Source: Tillandsia leiboldiana (lineage: Eukaryota > Streptophyta > Magnoliopsida > Poales > Bromeliaceae). Taken from it: DNA of 64,000 nucleotides. A model generated the notes under the pieces. It worked only from the letters and a program-made list of their open reading frames with translations. It was not told where the DNA came from and searched no databases. A program made the position numbers and the translations under genes. Shown piece by piece: positions 21,288-34,800 of this stretch (the first letter of the stretch is position 1; every line of letters starts with the position of its first letter). The stretch covers positions 59,728 through 123,727 of the forward strand of contig JAQNDB010000159.1 in the NCBI GenBank assembly GCA_029204045.2, given 5' to 3'.

Positions 21288-24065
21288 TGTCACGCCCCGG
21301 CGTCGAAACTGCGACCCGGGCTCGCTAACAGATCCGCCGCCCATACGGTGAACCCCGTATAGACGAAGCGTCAAACCTGCAAAAGATAGATACTAAACTA
21401 CCCAGATATCAGAGCTAAAAATAAACCACTAGAAATAAAAATAAATTAGTACAAAGTCCTCACCAAAGTACAAGTCACTCAACTCTGAAAGAAAAGTACA
21501 ACTCTATACCTCACTACAAAGTTCTCTCAACAGGAACTCTCAAAAGTAATAAGGGTACATCTACTCTCTGGACGGCGACTGGTGGGGAACTATTTCGCGA
21601 CTCCCTTACCTCGATCAGAAGAAGCAGCAACAGGAGCAGCAGGAACCGGAGTAGAAGTCCCTGTGGGAAAAAAAAATACACCACGACGGGTGTGAGAACT
21701 ACGTCCCAAGTAGTTCTCAGTGGGTGCCGCCAACAAGCCCGACGGTCTGCCCACTAAGTCTACTAGAGGCATAAAGTAACAATAATATACTACTGAAATG
21801 AAAGGGCTGGAAAAGTAACCCTACAGCTACTATGCCTCTATCTAGATGCTCAAAGAGTGGAACAGATGGAAACATGATGCATCTACTAACTCACACAGTA
21901 CAGTCACTCAATCAACACTGACTGCCCCATAGGGTCCAGTCAAACCTGCGCCCACCTACTGCCGCACATCCTCAACCGGACGGGTCTACCGTAGGGTGTC
22001 CGTGACTGCCAAAACTGGACCAGCCAGAGGGACGGCGTCGACAAGTCGCGATAGCAAGTAACAGGCCCAACTCCGGAGTGGCTCTCGAGGGGAGCGACCC
22101 CACCGAGGAAAGTATCCGCGTATCTCTGTCGAGCTCAAATATGGCTCATGCAGGCTAAAGTCCAAACCACGATCAACAAGATCGACCAACGACACCAACT
22201 CTCAACCACAAGCTGGAAGTCACACAGCTGGGGCCACCGTCCACCAGACGGCTCCCACAACAGAACACTAAACTCTCCAGAAAGACCGACACCATAAGGG
22301 TTCGGAAACCCGATAGACCGGTGCTAAGAACCCTATCAAACAAGAACAGACTCTAGGCTCCGACTATCGAAGTTCCCGATCCCTTATAGTTCGGGAAAGC
22401 AATAATCACAGTACAACTCGCAGAAGACACCAACAGGGCCCGAAAGTCCCGGGAGACCTACACCTACAACCCTATCAAACAAGAACAGGTTCCAGGCTCG
22501 GCCCCCCGTGGCTTCCGTCCCGACAGAGGAACGACCCCTAGAACCCAGACCACTCGAATCCTTTCGAGTGGGGAGATTTACAGGAAAAAGGTGACATTTG
22601 TTATTGAAAACTAATTTGATCTGGAAGAAATCCATATTTAATGATTTTAGTTCTTTTTAGAAAAACAGTTAGAAAACAAGTGTTTTACCCAAACCCCGAA
22701 GGGCTGATGCCTTTGTCCAATCAAACAAGAACAGACTCCAGCGGCCCTTCGATGTTTGGAAGAAAACATTGGTAGACTAAAATCATGTATATGTCGAAAA
22801 GGGTTCTGGGTTCTAGGTCCGGCTAACACTAGTATACTAATGCCACTAACACAGTGGCGACGACCCAAACAGGGGAAAACAAGATCTCTCGGGTCCACCG
22901 TTTACCCCAACCGGTTCCCGATACAGACAAGCGAACCACCACATCTACCAGACTCCACTCTGCTCCCAAGCACGAGTGCAAATGCATCCCACACTAAAGA
23001 GAAGTCCCGACCGCTCGGCCCACTACCCGGGCGAGGATAACACTAAGTCCAGGAATGCGACATAAAGTGTGGATGTCTAAACATAAATAACCCTAGCCCA
23101 AGTGAGGGTTTTCTACTGGTCTGGTTACACATGCAACATATGACGGGGGTGCTAGGTCAGGTTCCAACATAACAAATATTTAACATGCGGTAGGAAGCAG
23201 AAGAGATCACACGATAATCAAATAATTACAAGAATAATAACATTCGAATTCTAGCATGCTACCCAAGTCCAATCACTATCATGCATGATTCTATATCAAT
23301 AGAATTAGAGCACAGTCCATAGATCTTGAAAACAAGCCACCCACTCGGAATCCGACACGTGGCGTTCAAAGATGCGCGGGAGCCACGGTTCAGCGCGCCC
23401 ACGCGCGCCCACGAGCGCCTGTCGGGCACGCATCCCGAGGCAACCACCCCACGTTCCATGAACCGCACGCACAACACCGCACCAACCACCAGATGCCACG
23501 CGTCCACCCCCGGTCCACCGTGCACCCACGACACTGCGTGGACCGCGCGCACCAAGACCGTCCAACCACTAGGTGACACGTGGCCTAACCTCGGTCCACC
23601 GTGCACCCCGCCACAGCCCGTGGACCGCGCCTGCTGCGCCGGCCAACGGGACCGCGCCACGTGGCCCCCGCCCGGTGCACGCCTCCCGCGGTGGACCGCG
23701 CGCCTGTGCTGCCGCCAGCCGCCGCGCTCCGCCGCGCTCCGCCGCCGCCGGCGATGCTCCGGCCGCCGGAACAGTAACCCCACGCCTCGAAATCCGTGCC
23801 GGGTCATCCGAGCTCCGAAAAATCCAAGTAAATAGCCCGTTTCGATCGTTTTCGCGCGCTGAATCCAAATCCGATGTCCGATTTGCCAAATTCCACTTCT
23901 AAAATTTCTCGAAAATTCCCGGAGAAACAAACTTGATCCGTTTTTCATGCCGGGTCCAATCCTTGGGTCCAATATGTGCGCAAATACCTCTAACACCCAA
24001 CATGGGTCTCCAGAAGCCGCAGATCCAACAGTAATCCAAACATGGGAATTTTCCAGGTCCTCACA
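21288..24065 (-). repeat. Gypsy C LTR (3' LTR in element sense)
   Basis: Reverse-complement LTR, tgtcacgcccc...ggtcctcaca. Contains terminal hairpins (21288-21364), the paired-hairpin module (21694-21718 plus outer stem), three copies of ATCAAACAAGAACAG (22335, 22474, 22720) and, at its far end, a GC-rich U3 with CACGTG at 23356, 23577 and 23658. No clear TATA box was found. Confidence 0.92.
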
Positions 24066-26270
24066 TCCTCCCCCACTAAAAGAAAGTTTCGTCCTCGAAA
24101 CTAACACAACTCAAACAGGGAGTCTCCAAGCCAAAGGTAGGTATCCATCAACACCGTCTCCAGCTCCCAAGCACTACTCACTCCCCGTGATTACTCCTCA
24201 ACAGAACAATCATCAGTACGGCATGGCCCGGTTGCGCAATTCTCTCATCACACGAGCCAGAATTCGCAACGGGCGTCCCTCGTACTCCCACACCCACAAA
24301 TCTCAACTAGAGCGAGTCAATCACGGGCGAGGGGTCCAACGCAAAACACCTCCGAGCTGAGACGCAGAAAACCTCAGGAACTCCAAAAAGCTGGGGACAA
24401 GGAAGATTAACCGAATCTACTCGTCCAATCTACACGAAGAACGTCACCACAACCAACAGGAAAGGTAAGGGCCCCACCAGCAGGAAAGTCGTCAACCCTA
24501 ACTCTCTGTTTATAAAAACAGCTGAAATTAACGAAAAGTCTGAAAATTCCGAAAGACCAGTGCCTTCGCCCCAATCAAACAAGAACAGGTTCGGGCACCG
24601 TCTCCATTTCTGGAGCAGTCTTTCGAAGCTCTCGTCATGTTCGGAAATTTCAGTACAAGGCGAGAAAAGGGAGAGAAGTGTTGAAGCCGTTCCTGCTGTG
24701 GCTACAAAACAGAAGCTACGATCTAACCGCGACCCCTAGGAACACAACTCTAGTCCTAAACGTCACCTACGCTCAACAGGTAGCACCCAACCAAAAACCG
24801 TCAACTAGCCGGTAAAATTCCAAGTCTCAACAGCACAAGACATAATCCATAAGGCTTCCCCAAGTGCACAATACCAACAGGAACCTGTACCTCTAGTGCA
24901 CATGGTAACAACTCTGCCTCCAGTCCAGACCGGAAAGCCAAAAACACAACTCAAACTGCTGTAAAGAAATCATGCCCGCGACAACCTGGTCCACTGCCGT
25001 AGCGCCCTCCAACCGGGCGGTACAGACTCATCCGCTCGATGTAGGTGGTCGTCGCTCAGTCTGCCTCTGCTCACACTGGGGTGACAAATGCGGTACTCCG
25101 TAGATAACCAATCCATGCTACCGCCGCGCCACTCTGATGTAGATGCTGATGCTGCTATTGGGACCCGCCCAAACTCGGGCATCTCGGGAACCCGTTATCC
25201 AGTAAAGAAATCAGAAATGCCTCTGCCGTCTGATCTGTCCTCCATCACCCGGCGCGAAGCACCAAAATCCAGAACTCGCCTCTGGCGGCAGATCCCTATC
25301 CAAAGGAACTGCAGCGGCACGCTCCATACACCACGCCTACTCCATCGAAGCGTCAATAATCCAAAACGGAGGGACCAACTAAACTGAAAGGTATCCTGGC
25401 GCAAACCATTCCCAGTCAAACATATCCTATGCGCCTCGTCCCTCGAAACCTGGAGCGTGCAGTTCAACAACTGTATAAACTCCCTAGCACAGGGAGGCTC
25501 TCAGATAGTCTCTCCATCACCACCAACCCCAATTCTGCCTACAAAGGCTCCAACTCAAACCTATGAATCGGGATGGTTCAGACTGCCGGGATTGGCTCCA
25601 TCGACCAATGATGTCCCAAAGCTCATCTACTATCCACTATCCACCCTGCCTCGGTGCCTCGGCACTACACGTCGGCACGGAGGGGGCTGCTCGCTCAATC
25701 GGTGCCACTGATATAGCTGAATTGCCACTGCATACGAAGAAAGTGCTGGAGGACTCTCAAGCGGTACTGCAACTAGCTGTGCTCTCTGCTCCAACAAGCG
25801 CCTCAAACGTTCCATTGCCTCCTCCTGGCATCGGACAGCCTCTGACAACTGTGCCATCTGGATCCATAACTCCTGGGTCTCGCTCTGCTCTGACAGCTCT
25901 GCCTCCTACTGCTCGGGTACCCATCAGATGCGGGATGTGCCCTCTTCACCACACTGCACGACGTCTCAGAGGCATCGTAGTCCACTGCACAATAACAAAC
26001 ATCAGGACACAGCAACCATAAGACCCAATCCAGCGAAAGTCTAAGACATGTCATCCATTCCATAGCATTATGCCGTCTGCAGCCAACATAATCGCTTAGG
26101 AGAATAAACATGCCAATCACTCATCCCGTCTCATGGGAGAGGTATAAAACTCAATCAGGACTCTCGCTAAAAGTCACGACTCTCACGTAGTCATCCTAAT
26201 GTCCAACCACAAGCCTAGGGTTTCTAAGTCCTCAATGACCTACAACCTAGGCTCTGATACCACTCTAATC
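24066..26270 (-). pseudogene. Interior of gypsy C: gag-pol relic with primer site and purine tract
   Basis: In element sense it runs from the primer-binding site (complement of 26250-26262) to the polypurine tract (complement of tcctcccccacta at 24066-24078). A gag-like fragment at 25630-25857 reads 'AQLSEAV..QEEAMERL.RLLEQRA', comparable to the coiled N-terminus of G2 gag. The stretch 25195-25470 is homologous to B 29108-29374 (shared 'RDEAHRI..TG.GLRQDTF'), and 24870-24930 matches B near 29700-29770. Frames are broken throughout and RT, RNase H and integrase are not recognisable, so it is non-autonomous. Confidence 0.75.
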
Positions 26271-29058
26271 TGTCACGCCCCGGCGTCGAAACTGCGACCC
26301 GGGCTCGCTAACAGATCCGCCGCCCATACGGTGAACCCCGTATAGACGAAGCGTCAAACCTGCAAAAGATAGATACTAAACTACCCAGATATCAGAGCTG
26401 AAAATAAACCACTAGAAATAAAAATAAATTAGTACAAAGTCCTCACCAAAGTACAAGTCACTCAACTCTGAAAGAAAAGTACAACTCTATACCTCACTAC
26501 AAAGTTCTCTCAACAGGAACTCTCAAAAGTAATAAGGGTACATCTACTCTCTGGACGGCGACTGGTGGGGAACTATTTCGCGACTCCCTTACCTCGATCA
26601 GAAGAAGCAGCAACAGGAGCAGCAGGAACCGGAGTAGAAGTCCCTGTGGGAAAAAAAAATACACCACGACGGGTGTGAGAACTACGTCCCAAGTAGTTCT
26701 CAGTGGGTGCCGCCAACAAGCCCGACGGTCTGCCCACTAAGTCTACTAGAGGCATAAAGTAACAATAATATACTACTGAAATGAAAGGGCTGGAAAAGTA
26801 ACCCTACAGCTACTATGCCTCTATCTAGATGCTCAAAGAGTGGAACAGATGGAAACATGATGCATCTACTAACTCACACAGTACAGTCACTCAATCAACA
26901 CTGACTGCCCCATAGGGTCCAGTCAAACCTGCGCCCACCTACTGCCGCACATCCTCAACCGGACGGGTCTACCGTAGGGTGTCCGTGACTGCCAAAACTG
27001 GACCAGCCAGAGGGACGGCGTCGACAAGTCGCGATAGCAAGTAACAGGCCCAACTCCGGAGTGGCTCTCGAGGGGAGCGACCCCACCGAGGAAAGTATCC
27101 GCGTATCTCTGTCGAGCTCAAATATGGCTCATGCAGGCTAAAGTCCAAACCACGATCAACAAGATCGACCAACGACACCAACTCTCAACCACAAGCTGGA
27201 AGTCACACAGCTGGGGCCACCGTCCACCAGACGGCTCCCACAACAGAACACTAAACTCTCCAGAAAGACCGACACCATAAGGGTTCGGAAACCCGATAGA
27301 CCGGTGCTAAGAACCCTATCAAACAAGAACAGACTCTAGGCTCCGACTATCGAAGTTCCCGATCCCTTATAGTTCGGGAAAGCAATAATCACAGTACAAC
27401 TCGCAGAAGACACCAACAGGGCCCGAAAGTCCCGGGAGACCTACACCTACAACCCTATCAAACAAGAACAGGTTCCAGGCTCGGCCCCCCGTGGCTTCCG
27501 TCCCGACAGAGGAACGACCCCTAGAACCCAGACCACTCGAATCCTTTCGAGTGGGGAGATTTACAGGAAAAAGGTGACATTTGTTATTGAAAACTAATTT
27601 GATCTGGAAGAAATCCATATTTAATGATTTTAGTTCTTTTTAGAAAAACAGTTAGAAAACAAGTGTTTTACCCAAACCCCGAAGGGCTGATGCCTTTGTC
27701 CAATCAAACAAGAACAGACTCCAGCGGCCCTTCGATGTTTGGAAGAAAACATTGGTAGACTAAAATCATGTATATGTCGAAAAGGGTTCTGGGTTCTAGG
27801 TCCGGCTAACACTAGTATACTAATGCCACTAACACAGTGGCGACGACCCAAACAGGGGAAAACAAGATCTCTCGGGTCCACCGTTTACCCCAACCGGTTC
27901 CCGATACAGACAAGCGAACCACCACATCTACCAGACTCCACTCTGCTCCCAAGCACGAGTGCAAATGCATCCCACACTAAAGAGAAGTCCCGACCGCTCG
28001 GCCCACTACCCGGGCGAGGATAACACTAAGTCCAGGAATGCGACATAAAGTGTGGATGTCTAAACATAAATAACCCTAGCCCAAGTGAGGGTTTTCTACT
28101 GGTCTGGTTACACATGCAACATATGACGGGGGTGCTAGGTCAGGTTCCAACATAACAAATATTTAACATGCGGTAGGAAGCAGAAGAGATCACACGATAA
28201 TCAAATAATTACAAGAATAATAACATTCGAATTCTAGCATGCTACCCAAGTCCAATCACTATCATGCATGATTCTATATCAATAGAATTAGAGCACAGTC
28301 CATAGATCTTGAAAACAAGCCACCCACTCGGAATCCGACACGTGGCGTTCAAAGATGCGCGGGAGCCACGGTTCAGCGCGCCCACGCGCGCCCACGAGCG
28401 CCTGTCGGGCACGCATCCCGAGGCAACCACCCCACGTTCCATGAACCGCACGCACAACACCGCACCAACCACCAGATGCCACGCGTCCACCCCCGGTCCA
28501 CCGTGCACCCACGACACTGCGTGGACCGCGCGCACCAAGACCGTCCAACCACTAGGTGACACGTGGCCTAACCTCGGTCCACCGTGCACCCCGCCACAGC
28601 CCGTGGACCGCGCCTGCTGCGCCGGCCAACGGGACCGCGCCACGTGGCCCCCGCCCGGTGCACGCCTCCCGCGGTGGACCGCGCGCCTGTGCTGCCGCCA
28701 GCCGCCGCGCTCCGCCGCGCTCCGCCGCGCTCCGCCGCCGCCGGCGATGCTCCGGCCGCCGGAACAGTAACCCCACGCCTCGAAATCCGTGCCGGGTCAT
28801 CCGAGCTCCGAAAAATACAAGTAAATAGCCCGTTTCGATCGTTTTCGCGCGCTGAATCCAAATCCGATGTCCGATTTGCCAAATTCCACTTCTAAAATTT
28901 CTCGAAAATTCCCGGAGAAACAAACTTGATCCGTTTTTCATGCCAGGTCCAATCCTTGGGTCCAATATACGCGCAAATACCTCTAACACCCAACCTGGGT
29001 CTCCAGAAGCCGCAGATCCGACAGTAATCCAAACATGGGAATTTTCCAGGTCCTCACA
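26271..29058 (-). repeat. Gypsy C LTR (5' LTR in element sense)
   Basis: Almost identical to 21288-24065 (constant offset of 4983 bp until the 10-bp insertion near 28730). Hairpin module at 26677-26701; ATCAAACAAGAACAG copies at about 27318, 27457 and 27703. This promoter-bearing LTR would drive transcription leftwards, opposite to B. Confidence 0.92.
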
Positions 29059-29063
29059 CGGCT

Positions 29064-31833
29064 GGTGGTGATGGAGTGATTAATTGAGAGCCTCCCTGTG
29101 CTTGTGAGTGTATGCAGTTGTTGAACTGCGCGCTCCAGATTCTAGGGACGAGGCGCATAGGATATATGAGACTGGGAGTGGATTGCGCCAGGACACCTTT
29201 CTGTTATTCAGTCCCTCCATTGTAGATTTAGACGCCTCGTTGGAGCAGACATTTTGTATGGAGCGTGGCATTGCAGTTCCTTTGGGCAGAGATCTGCCGC
29301 CAGAGGTGAGTTCTGGATTTTGGCGCTTGGCGCCGGATGATGGAGGACAGATTGGCCGGCAGGGGCATGACTAATTTTCTTTTCTTGGATGACAAATTCC
29401 CGAGATGTCAGAGGTCGGGTGGACCCCGAAGGCGACGTCGGTATTTTATTTGAGTGGCGCAGCGATGGCGTGGATTTGTTATCTGCGGTGGATTTTGTTC
29501 GTCGCCTCAATGTGATCAGAGACAGAGGTCGTGCTTCCTAGTGATAGCCCTGATTTTCAGGCAGATTGAGCGACAACCACTTGCTTTGAGCGGATGAATC
29601 TGTGCCGCCCGGTGTGAGGGTGCCACGGTAGTGGATTGAGTGTCGCAGGTGGGATTTCACCACGGTAGTCGGAGTTAGAGCATGTTCCACTCTTACATGG
29701 GTTAGAGGCAGATTTGTTACCACGTGCACTAGAGGTACAGGTTCCTGTTGTTGTTGTGCACGTGGAGGAGGCTTTTGGATCATGTCCAGTGCGGCCGAGA
29801 CCGCGAGTTACCGGCAGAATTATTGGAAATTATAGCAATTAGGTGTTTTGACCTTATGCTAGAGATTGTTGGGCACTATGCCACAGGATGTTCGACTGCG
29901 GCAAGAGAGGACTTTTGATCTTCGGCAAGGCGGGCAATTGGAGGCTTGCTCGTTGAGGTTGTTAGAGCACTCTGGTTTTAGCGGGAGAGTGAGAGGTGCT
30001 TACGGCGGCACCGGGACTCGTGGATATCTCTGCTTCCCATGAGATCCCGGGTGTGATTTCACCTTAGTCGTTGGTAATGCCGCCGGTTAGGGAGATAGAG
30101 ATTGCGTTTGACGTGGTTCGAGGAACCGCGCCACCCTGGACGGCACCTCATTGGATATCGCCGGTAGAGCTGAGAGAGAGCCTTGGCACTGTTGCAGGGT
30201 CCGATGGATCGAGGGGTCTGTTTGACCTAGTGCCACGCCGTTGGTATACGGTGGTGATACCACATCGTTGATACACGAATGTGAGGGTCCTTTTAGGGTA
30301 TCTAGGACCTTATGATGGAGTTGTACTCCGGCAGTTGGTGTATGATGCGAGTACCCACTTGGTGTTAGACAGCTGAGGACTTCGCCTAGGAGGCGTTTTG
30401 GACGCGGTGGGGGCATTATGAGTTGTTAGTGAGGCCAATGGAATGACGATTGCCCTGTGGATTTCAAGATCTGAGGAATAGTAGGTCCCAGTTGTACTTG
30501 GACGGACTGGGAGTGGTGTTTTCCCGATGATATTTTGATTTGCTCCCAGAGTGACTTGGAGTACGAGGAGCGCTTTGTGGATGTGCTATCATGCCCGTGT
30601 GGATGAAGCGGTATGCCAAGTTATTAAAGTACAAGTGGTAGCTGCAGAAGCATACCTTCTTGGGTCGCTTTGTTCGAGCCGTAGGGACGGCGGTGGAACC
30701 CGACCAAGTGGATGTTATTCAAGTTGACTGAGACCAACTTTCATTCTTGAGGTGAGAAGCTTCTAGACTTGGCGGTGCCGGGGGGGGCATGGCCAATGGA
30801 TAATGTGACTGGTATTAGCGCCAATGCTAGTGTTTCCTGTGTTGGGAGATGGAATTGTGTGTTTTGGTGATGCCTCCCATTGCGGCGGTAGAGTTACCGT
30901 GGGTGGATCTTCGGTCCACACTTCTTTAGTCCAACCCTATGAGAGTTGGGGCAAGATGAACCGCTGTTTTGCAGGCAGCTTGGATTCCACAGTTGAGCCT
31001 TTCAGTACGTCCTTTATTTCCAGCTTGGATTGTTATACCTGGGCGTAGGCCATGCCTGCTTGGCTATCAATTCTGATTACTCAGCATCTTGAGTGGGATT
31101 TTCGCGGATTGTTGTTGCTGATTTGGGATTTTTGACCGCGAGTTTGAGCCTCTGCATTTTGATCGCCTTTCGAGCCAGTTTTCCCTCCCGTTCACTGACG
31201 GTTTGGTCCCCGTCAGGGCATCTTTTCGACCCGTGGGTCTGTTGGAGTTATGTTGGCTTGTTGAGTGTCCAACCGTGGCTTGAGATTGTGTCTCATGAGG
31301 ATCCCTTTTGAGGGTAGCTCGTGGTTGAGTAGGCCACTCGGGTGATTTTGGATCGGAAGTGACCGAGTGAAGGCCCCAGCTTATTGGATCCTTTTCCTCA
31401 TAAGATGAATCTGTGGGTATACTTCGGGTGATCCTGGTTGAGTAGACACCAGGAGGTGGTTTGGGGCGTGTTGCGCTGTTGATTATTCTGTTTTCCCCCC
31501 GGCTCTTGAGGGGGGGCCTGTGTATTGTTTCACGTCTCAGCTCAGGAGTGTTTTGCTTTTGGATCCCTCGCCCGTGATTGACTTGCCCCTTCCGAGATCT
31601 GTGATTGTTGGAGTACGAGGGACGCCCGTTGCGATTTCTGGCTCGAGAGATGAGAAAATCGCATGTCGGGCCATGCCGTACTTGTTGTTGTTGTTGTTGG
31701 GAAGTAATCACGGGGAAGTGAGCGATGTTTCGGGAGCTGGAGGCGTTATTGATGGATACCTACCCGTGGTATGTGGGACCCTTGGGGGATTTGAGTTAGT
31801 TTCGAGGACGAAACTTTTCTTAGTGGGGGAGGA
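29064..31833 (+). pseudogene. Gypsy B interior: decayed gag-pol and polypurine tract
   Basis: Continuation of the B interior after C. 29108-29374 is homologous to the C interior. A relic of the start of RT ('MPPVREIEIAFDVV', 30077-30118), the RT end (about 30490-30620; '..DDILI' and 'EYEERF'), and the RNase H start (about 30845-30895; 'GDGIVCFGDASH') can be seen. Most of RNase H and all of integrase are missing. The last part (31060-31820) is unrecognised apart from the final 'ttcgaggacgaaac' and the purine tract agtgggggagga at 31822-31833. Non-functional. Confidence 0.7.
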
Positions 31834-34800
31834 TGTGAGGACCTGGATCCCCACGTCGAGATTACTGGATCATCTACAGCTCCCGGAGGCCTATGTGGCG
31901 TGTTGGTGGGATTTGTGCCCCAATTGGACATTAGTGTTGGGCTCAGTGTGTTTAATGGATCACGTGGGTGATCATTGGACTCCGTCGGATCGTTAGAAGT
32001 GGTTTCGCGCGAAGTGGATATTAAATTTGGACTCAGCGCGAAGTTTGGACCAAGGATTACCTTTTCGGATGCCTTCGGCAAATTTTGGAGTTGGAATTTG
32101 GCGAAATGGACATCAAATTCGGATTCAGCGCGCGGAAAACGGTTAAAACGGACTACCCACTTGTCATTTTTGAGCACCGGACACTGTTCACGCCGGAACA
32201 GTGTTTCCGGCGGCGGCGGCGGCGGCGGAGCGGCCGCCGGCAGCGCGGCGGACGGAGGCGCGGGCCGCCCGGTCCACGCGGCAGGCGTGCACCGGGGACT
32301 GGACGCGTGGCGGCTCAGGAGTGGGCCGGTCCGCGGGGCGCGGTCTACGGGGGAGTGCGGGGCGCACGGTGGACCGGGGGTGACACGTGGCATCATCCTA
32401 GAGGTGGGTTCACGGTGGTTGGTCTACGCAGTTTCGGGATGGCTCAGGGTTTACGGTGCACCGGGCTTGGACACGTGGCAGGTTTGCATTGGTTCGGTCC
32501 ACATGATTTCGTGCACCGGGTTCACTAGGAAGTGGCATGACACGTGGCGTTCTACTATTGGTGGGTCTACTGTGCGCGGCAGGGTGGCAGGCGGCGGCGT
32601 CAGGCGGGCACGTGGGCGCGGCAGGCGGGCGTTGACCGGGGAGCGTGCCACGTGTCGTCGTCCGCGGGTGGCCACGTGGCGCGACGCGTGCGGCGGGTGC
32701 GGCTGTCGCCTGTTTGGCGGGCGACGTGGAGGCCCAGGGGACTTCCGGGCTGCTACAGTGCGCGCCTTTGGGATTTTCGGGCTGCTACAGTACGCGCCCG
32801 AAAGTGGCATGCGCCCGGAAATTGGGACATAACCGGTATTTTCCCATTTGTTTCTGCAGCCTATAAAAGGCGATCCGAGCTCTCTTCTTCTCCCTTTTTC
32901 CGCCATTTCCGAGCCTCTTCTCGCTGGGGTGCCTTCAGCAAAGTTGATCCCCTAGTTTGGCTGCATCTTTCTGCAAAGTTTTGGGATTTTTGGTGGCACG
33001 CTTATCGAGGTTTCTATTTTTACGGCGCGGCGCGACGCTCGTTCGTTTGTGGTCTTCTTCATCGCGTTTTGGTGCGAGGACTCCCCCGGCTTACCCCGAG
33101 CACCTTTTTCAGTGATTCTTGCGCCGTTGGCTTCACGACAGGTAGGGCTATGTTTCCCATGTTTACTGGTCTTTCCCATTCCGAGTTTTTCATGGGTCTT
33201 TCGGATCATCTTGTAACCCCTTTTTCTGGGCGGAGTTCTGGGACAGCGGCACGGTGTTTTGGTGATATCTTCGCGCACAGGCATCGGATTGGGGCGATTC
33301 AAGAGGCGATTTGCATCTACACTTCACGAGGAATATGCCCAAATTTTCTTGGAATTTTCTGAATATTTCTCGAAGGTGAAGATTATCTGTGAACAGTAAT
33401 TGTTGCTACAGTTTTTGAGTGTAGTTTGATTCGGGGTGGTTCCCTTGTCGGAATTGTTTCTCAGTGTAGGAAGCTCGGAATTGGACGTGCAGGTACTCGT
33501 TTCGAAGGTATCGACGTGAGGATTACTGTGGTATTTTTATTGGATTTTTCTGGGCACTTGCAGCAGGTGAAATATGCGTGGCTTTGGGACTGGTTTTCAG
33601 ATGGTGTATGTTTGGTTAATTTTGGAATAAAAGTGTAATGTTAAGCCTTATTGTTGTACTCAGGGGTGTTTTCAGCTGTTTGGAGCCAAGGCATGCGCGA
33701 CTTGTACCGAGGGTGTTTTGTTGGAAGATTTTGGACCGCGGGCGTCTACCCACTTCACCGACTTCAGGTTTGCCTTGGGTTAAGCGCTTCAGGTGGGTGA
33801 GCTTATTATCAGTAATTGTTTAAGGCAATGTTTATGTGGTGGCAAGTATAAGTCCACTTGTGGGGATGTCACCCCTCTATGACTGATGCATGCAGGTGTA
33901 GGGTACATAGTTTATATTGGTAAGTAGGTAAGCTTGTTATTGATATTGGTATAAATGATTGCAAGAATAGTATTTATGAGGTATACTGAGGACTTGCATG
34001 ACTTGGACATCTATGTGATGACTAGTGTAAGCTTACCTAGGATAATGTTACCCTATGAAATTATATAACATGCCATGTTAGCACATAGCCTTTCTTGTGG
34101 TTGGATTATGATTTGGGACAGGATTTCTTAGCTATGTGCGGATTTGTACTCTGAGGAGTTATTATGATCATTCTATTAATGAACCCTGAGTTGTGGACAG
34201 ATCTAGTTTTGGGATTCCGGCATGTTGCTTATTCCTAAAGGAACTGTTATTATGCTTTACCCCCTTTATTTCCTTGAGGACATTGCATGCTTGTATGGTC
34301 ATGTAGTTAGGCCATCTTTTACTGCTGCACTACTTATTGGAACTTGACTTAGGAGAAACCATGCTTTTCCCTTCTCCTTCTTGTTAGTCAGGTGGTCAGT
34401 GTTGCTCGGGTTCGAGCAGGGGGTCTGGGTAGTCTAGTCGGGACTTCGTGTCTGGGACAGGTTGGTTTAGTTGCGGGGCTTTGCGGCAACCGCGGATATT
34501 GGGCGGTTGACCGGATGTTTCTCTATGAACCAGATTTGGGTGTCGGTTTTCCCTAGTGGATGGAGTTTCCCACTTATCGTTTAGTTGCATCCGATTGAGG
34601 TCGGGTCTTTCCTTGGTGGTTGAGTTTTCCCACTTTGATCTGATTGATGATCAAGTCCTGCTGTTTCGAGATACTGTTGATGCTGATGACTGAGATGCTT
34701 TACTCGTGTGGGTAGCTCCCCTCGAGTGCCGCTCCGGAGTAGGCTTCAGACCGTATTGGGTTCCGGTCAGACCGTGTTGGGTTCCGGTCAGACCGTGTCG

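Larger units (their letters stand above)
21288..29058 (-). mobile_element. Gypsy element C (Tekay-like, non-autonomous), innermost
   Basis: Minus-strand element with LTRs 21288-24065 (2778 bp) and 26271-29058 (2788 bp) around a 2205-bp interior; target duplication cggct. The LTRs differ by only a handful of substitutions and one extra 10-bp GC-rich unit (near 28730), so this is the youngest dated insertion. The LTR termini match B (TGTGAGGACCTGG / GGGGCGTGACA), the central part resembles D, and the interior is homologous to the B interior. No functional protein is encoded. Confidence 0.93.

Noticed and set aside
21288..29058. 4.98-kb segmental duplication or assembly duplication
   Set aside because: The two copies are the LTRs of element C, with a primer site and purine tract at the expected inner edges and cggct on both outer edges.
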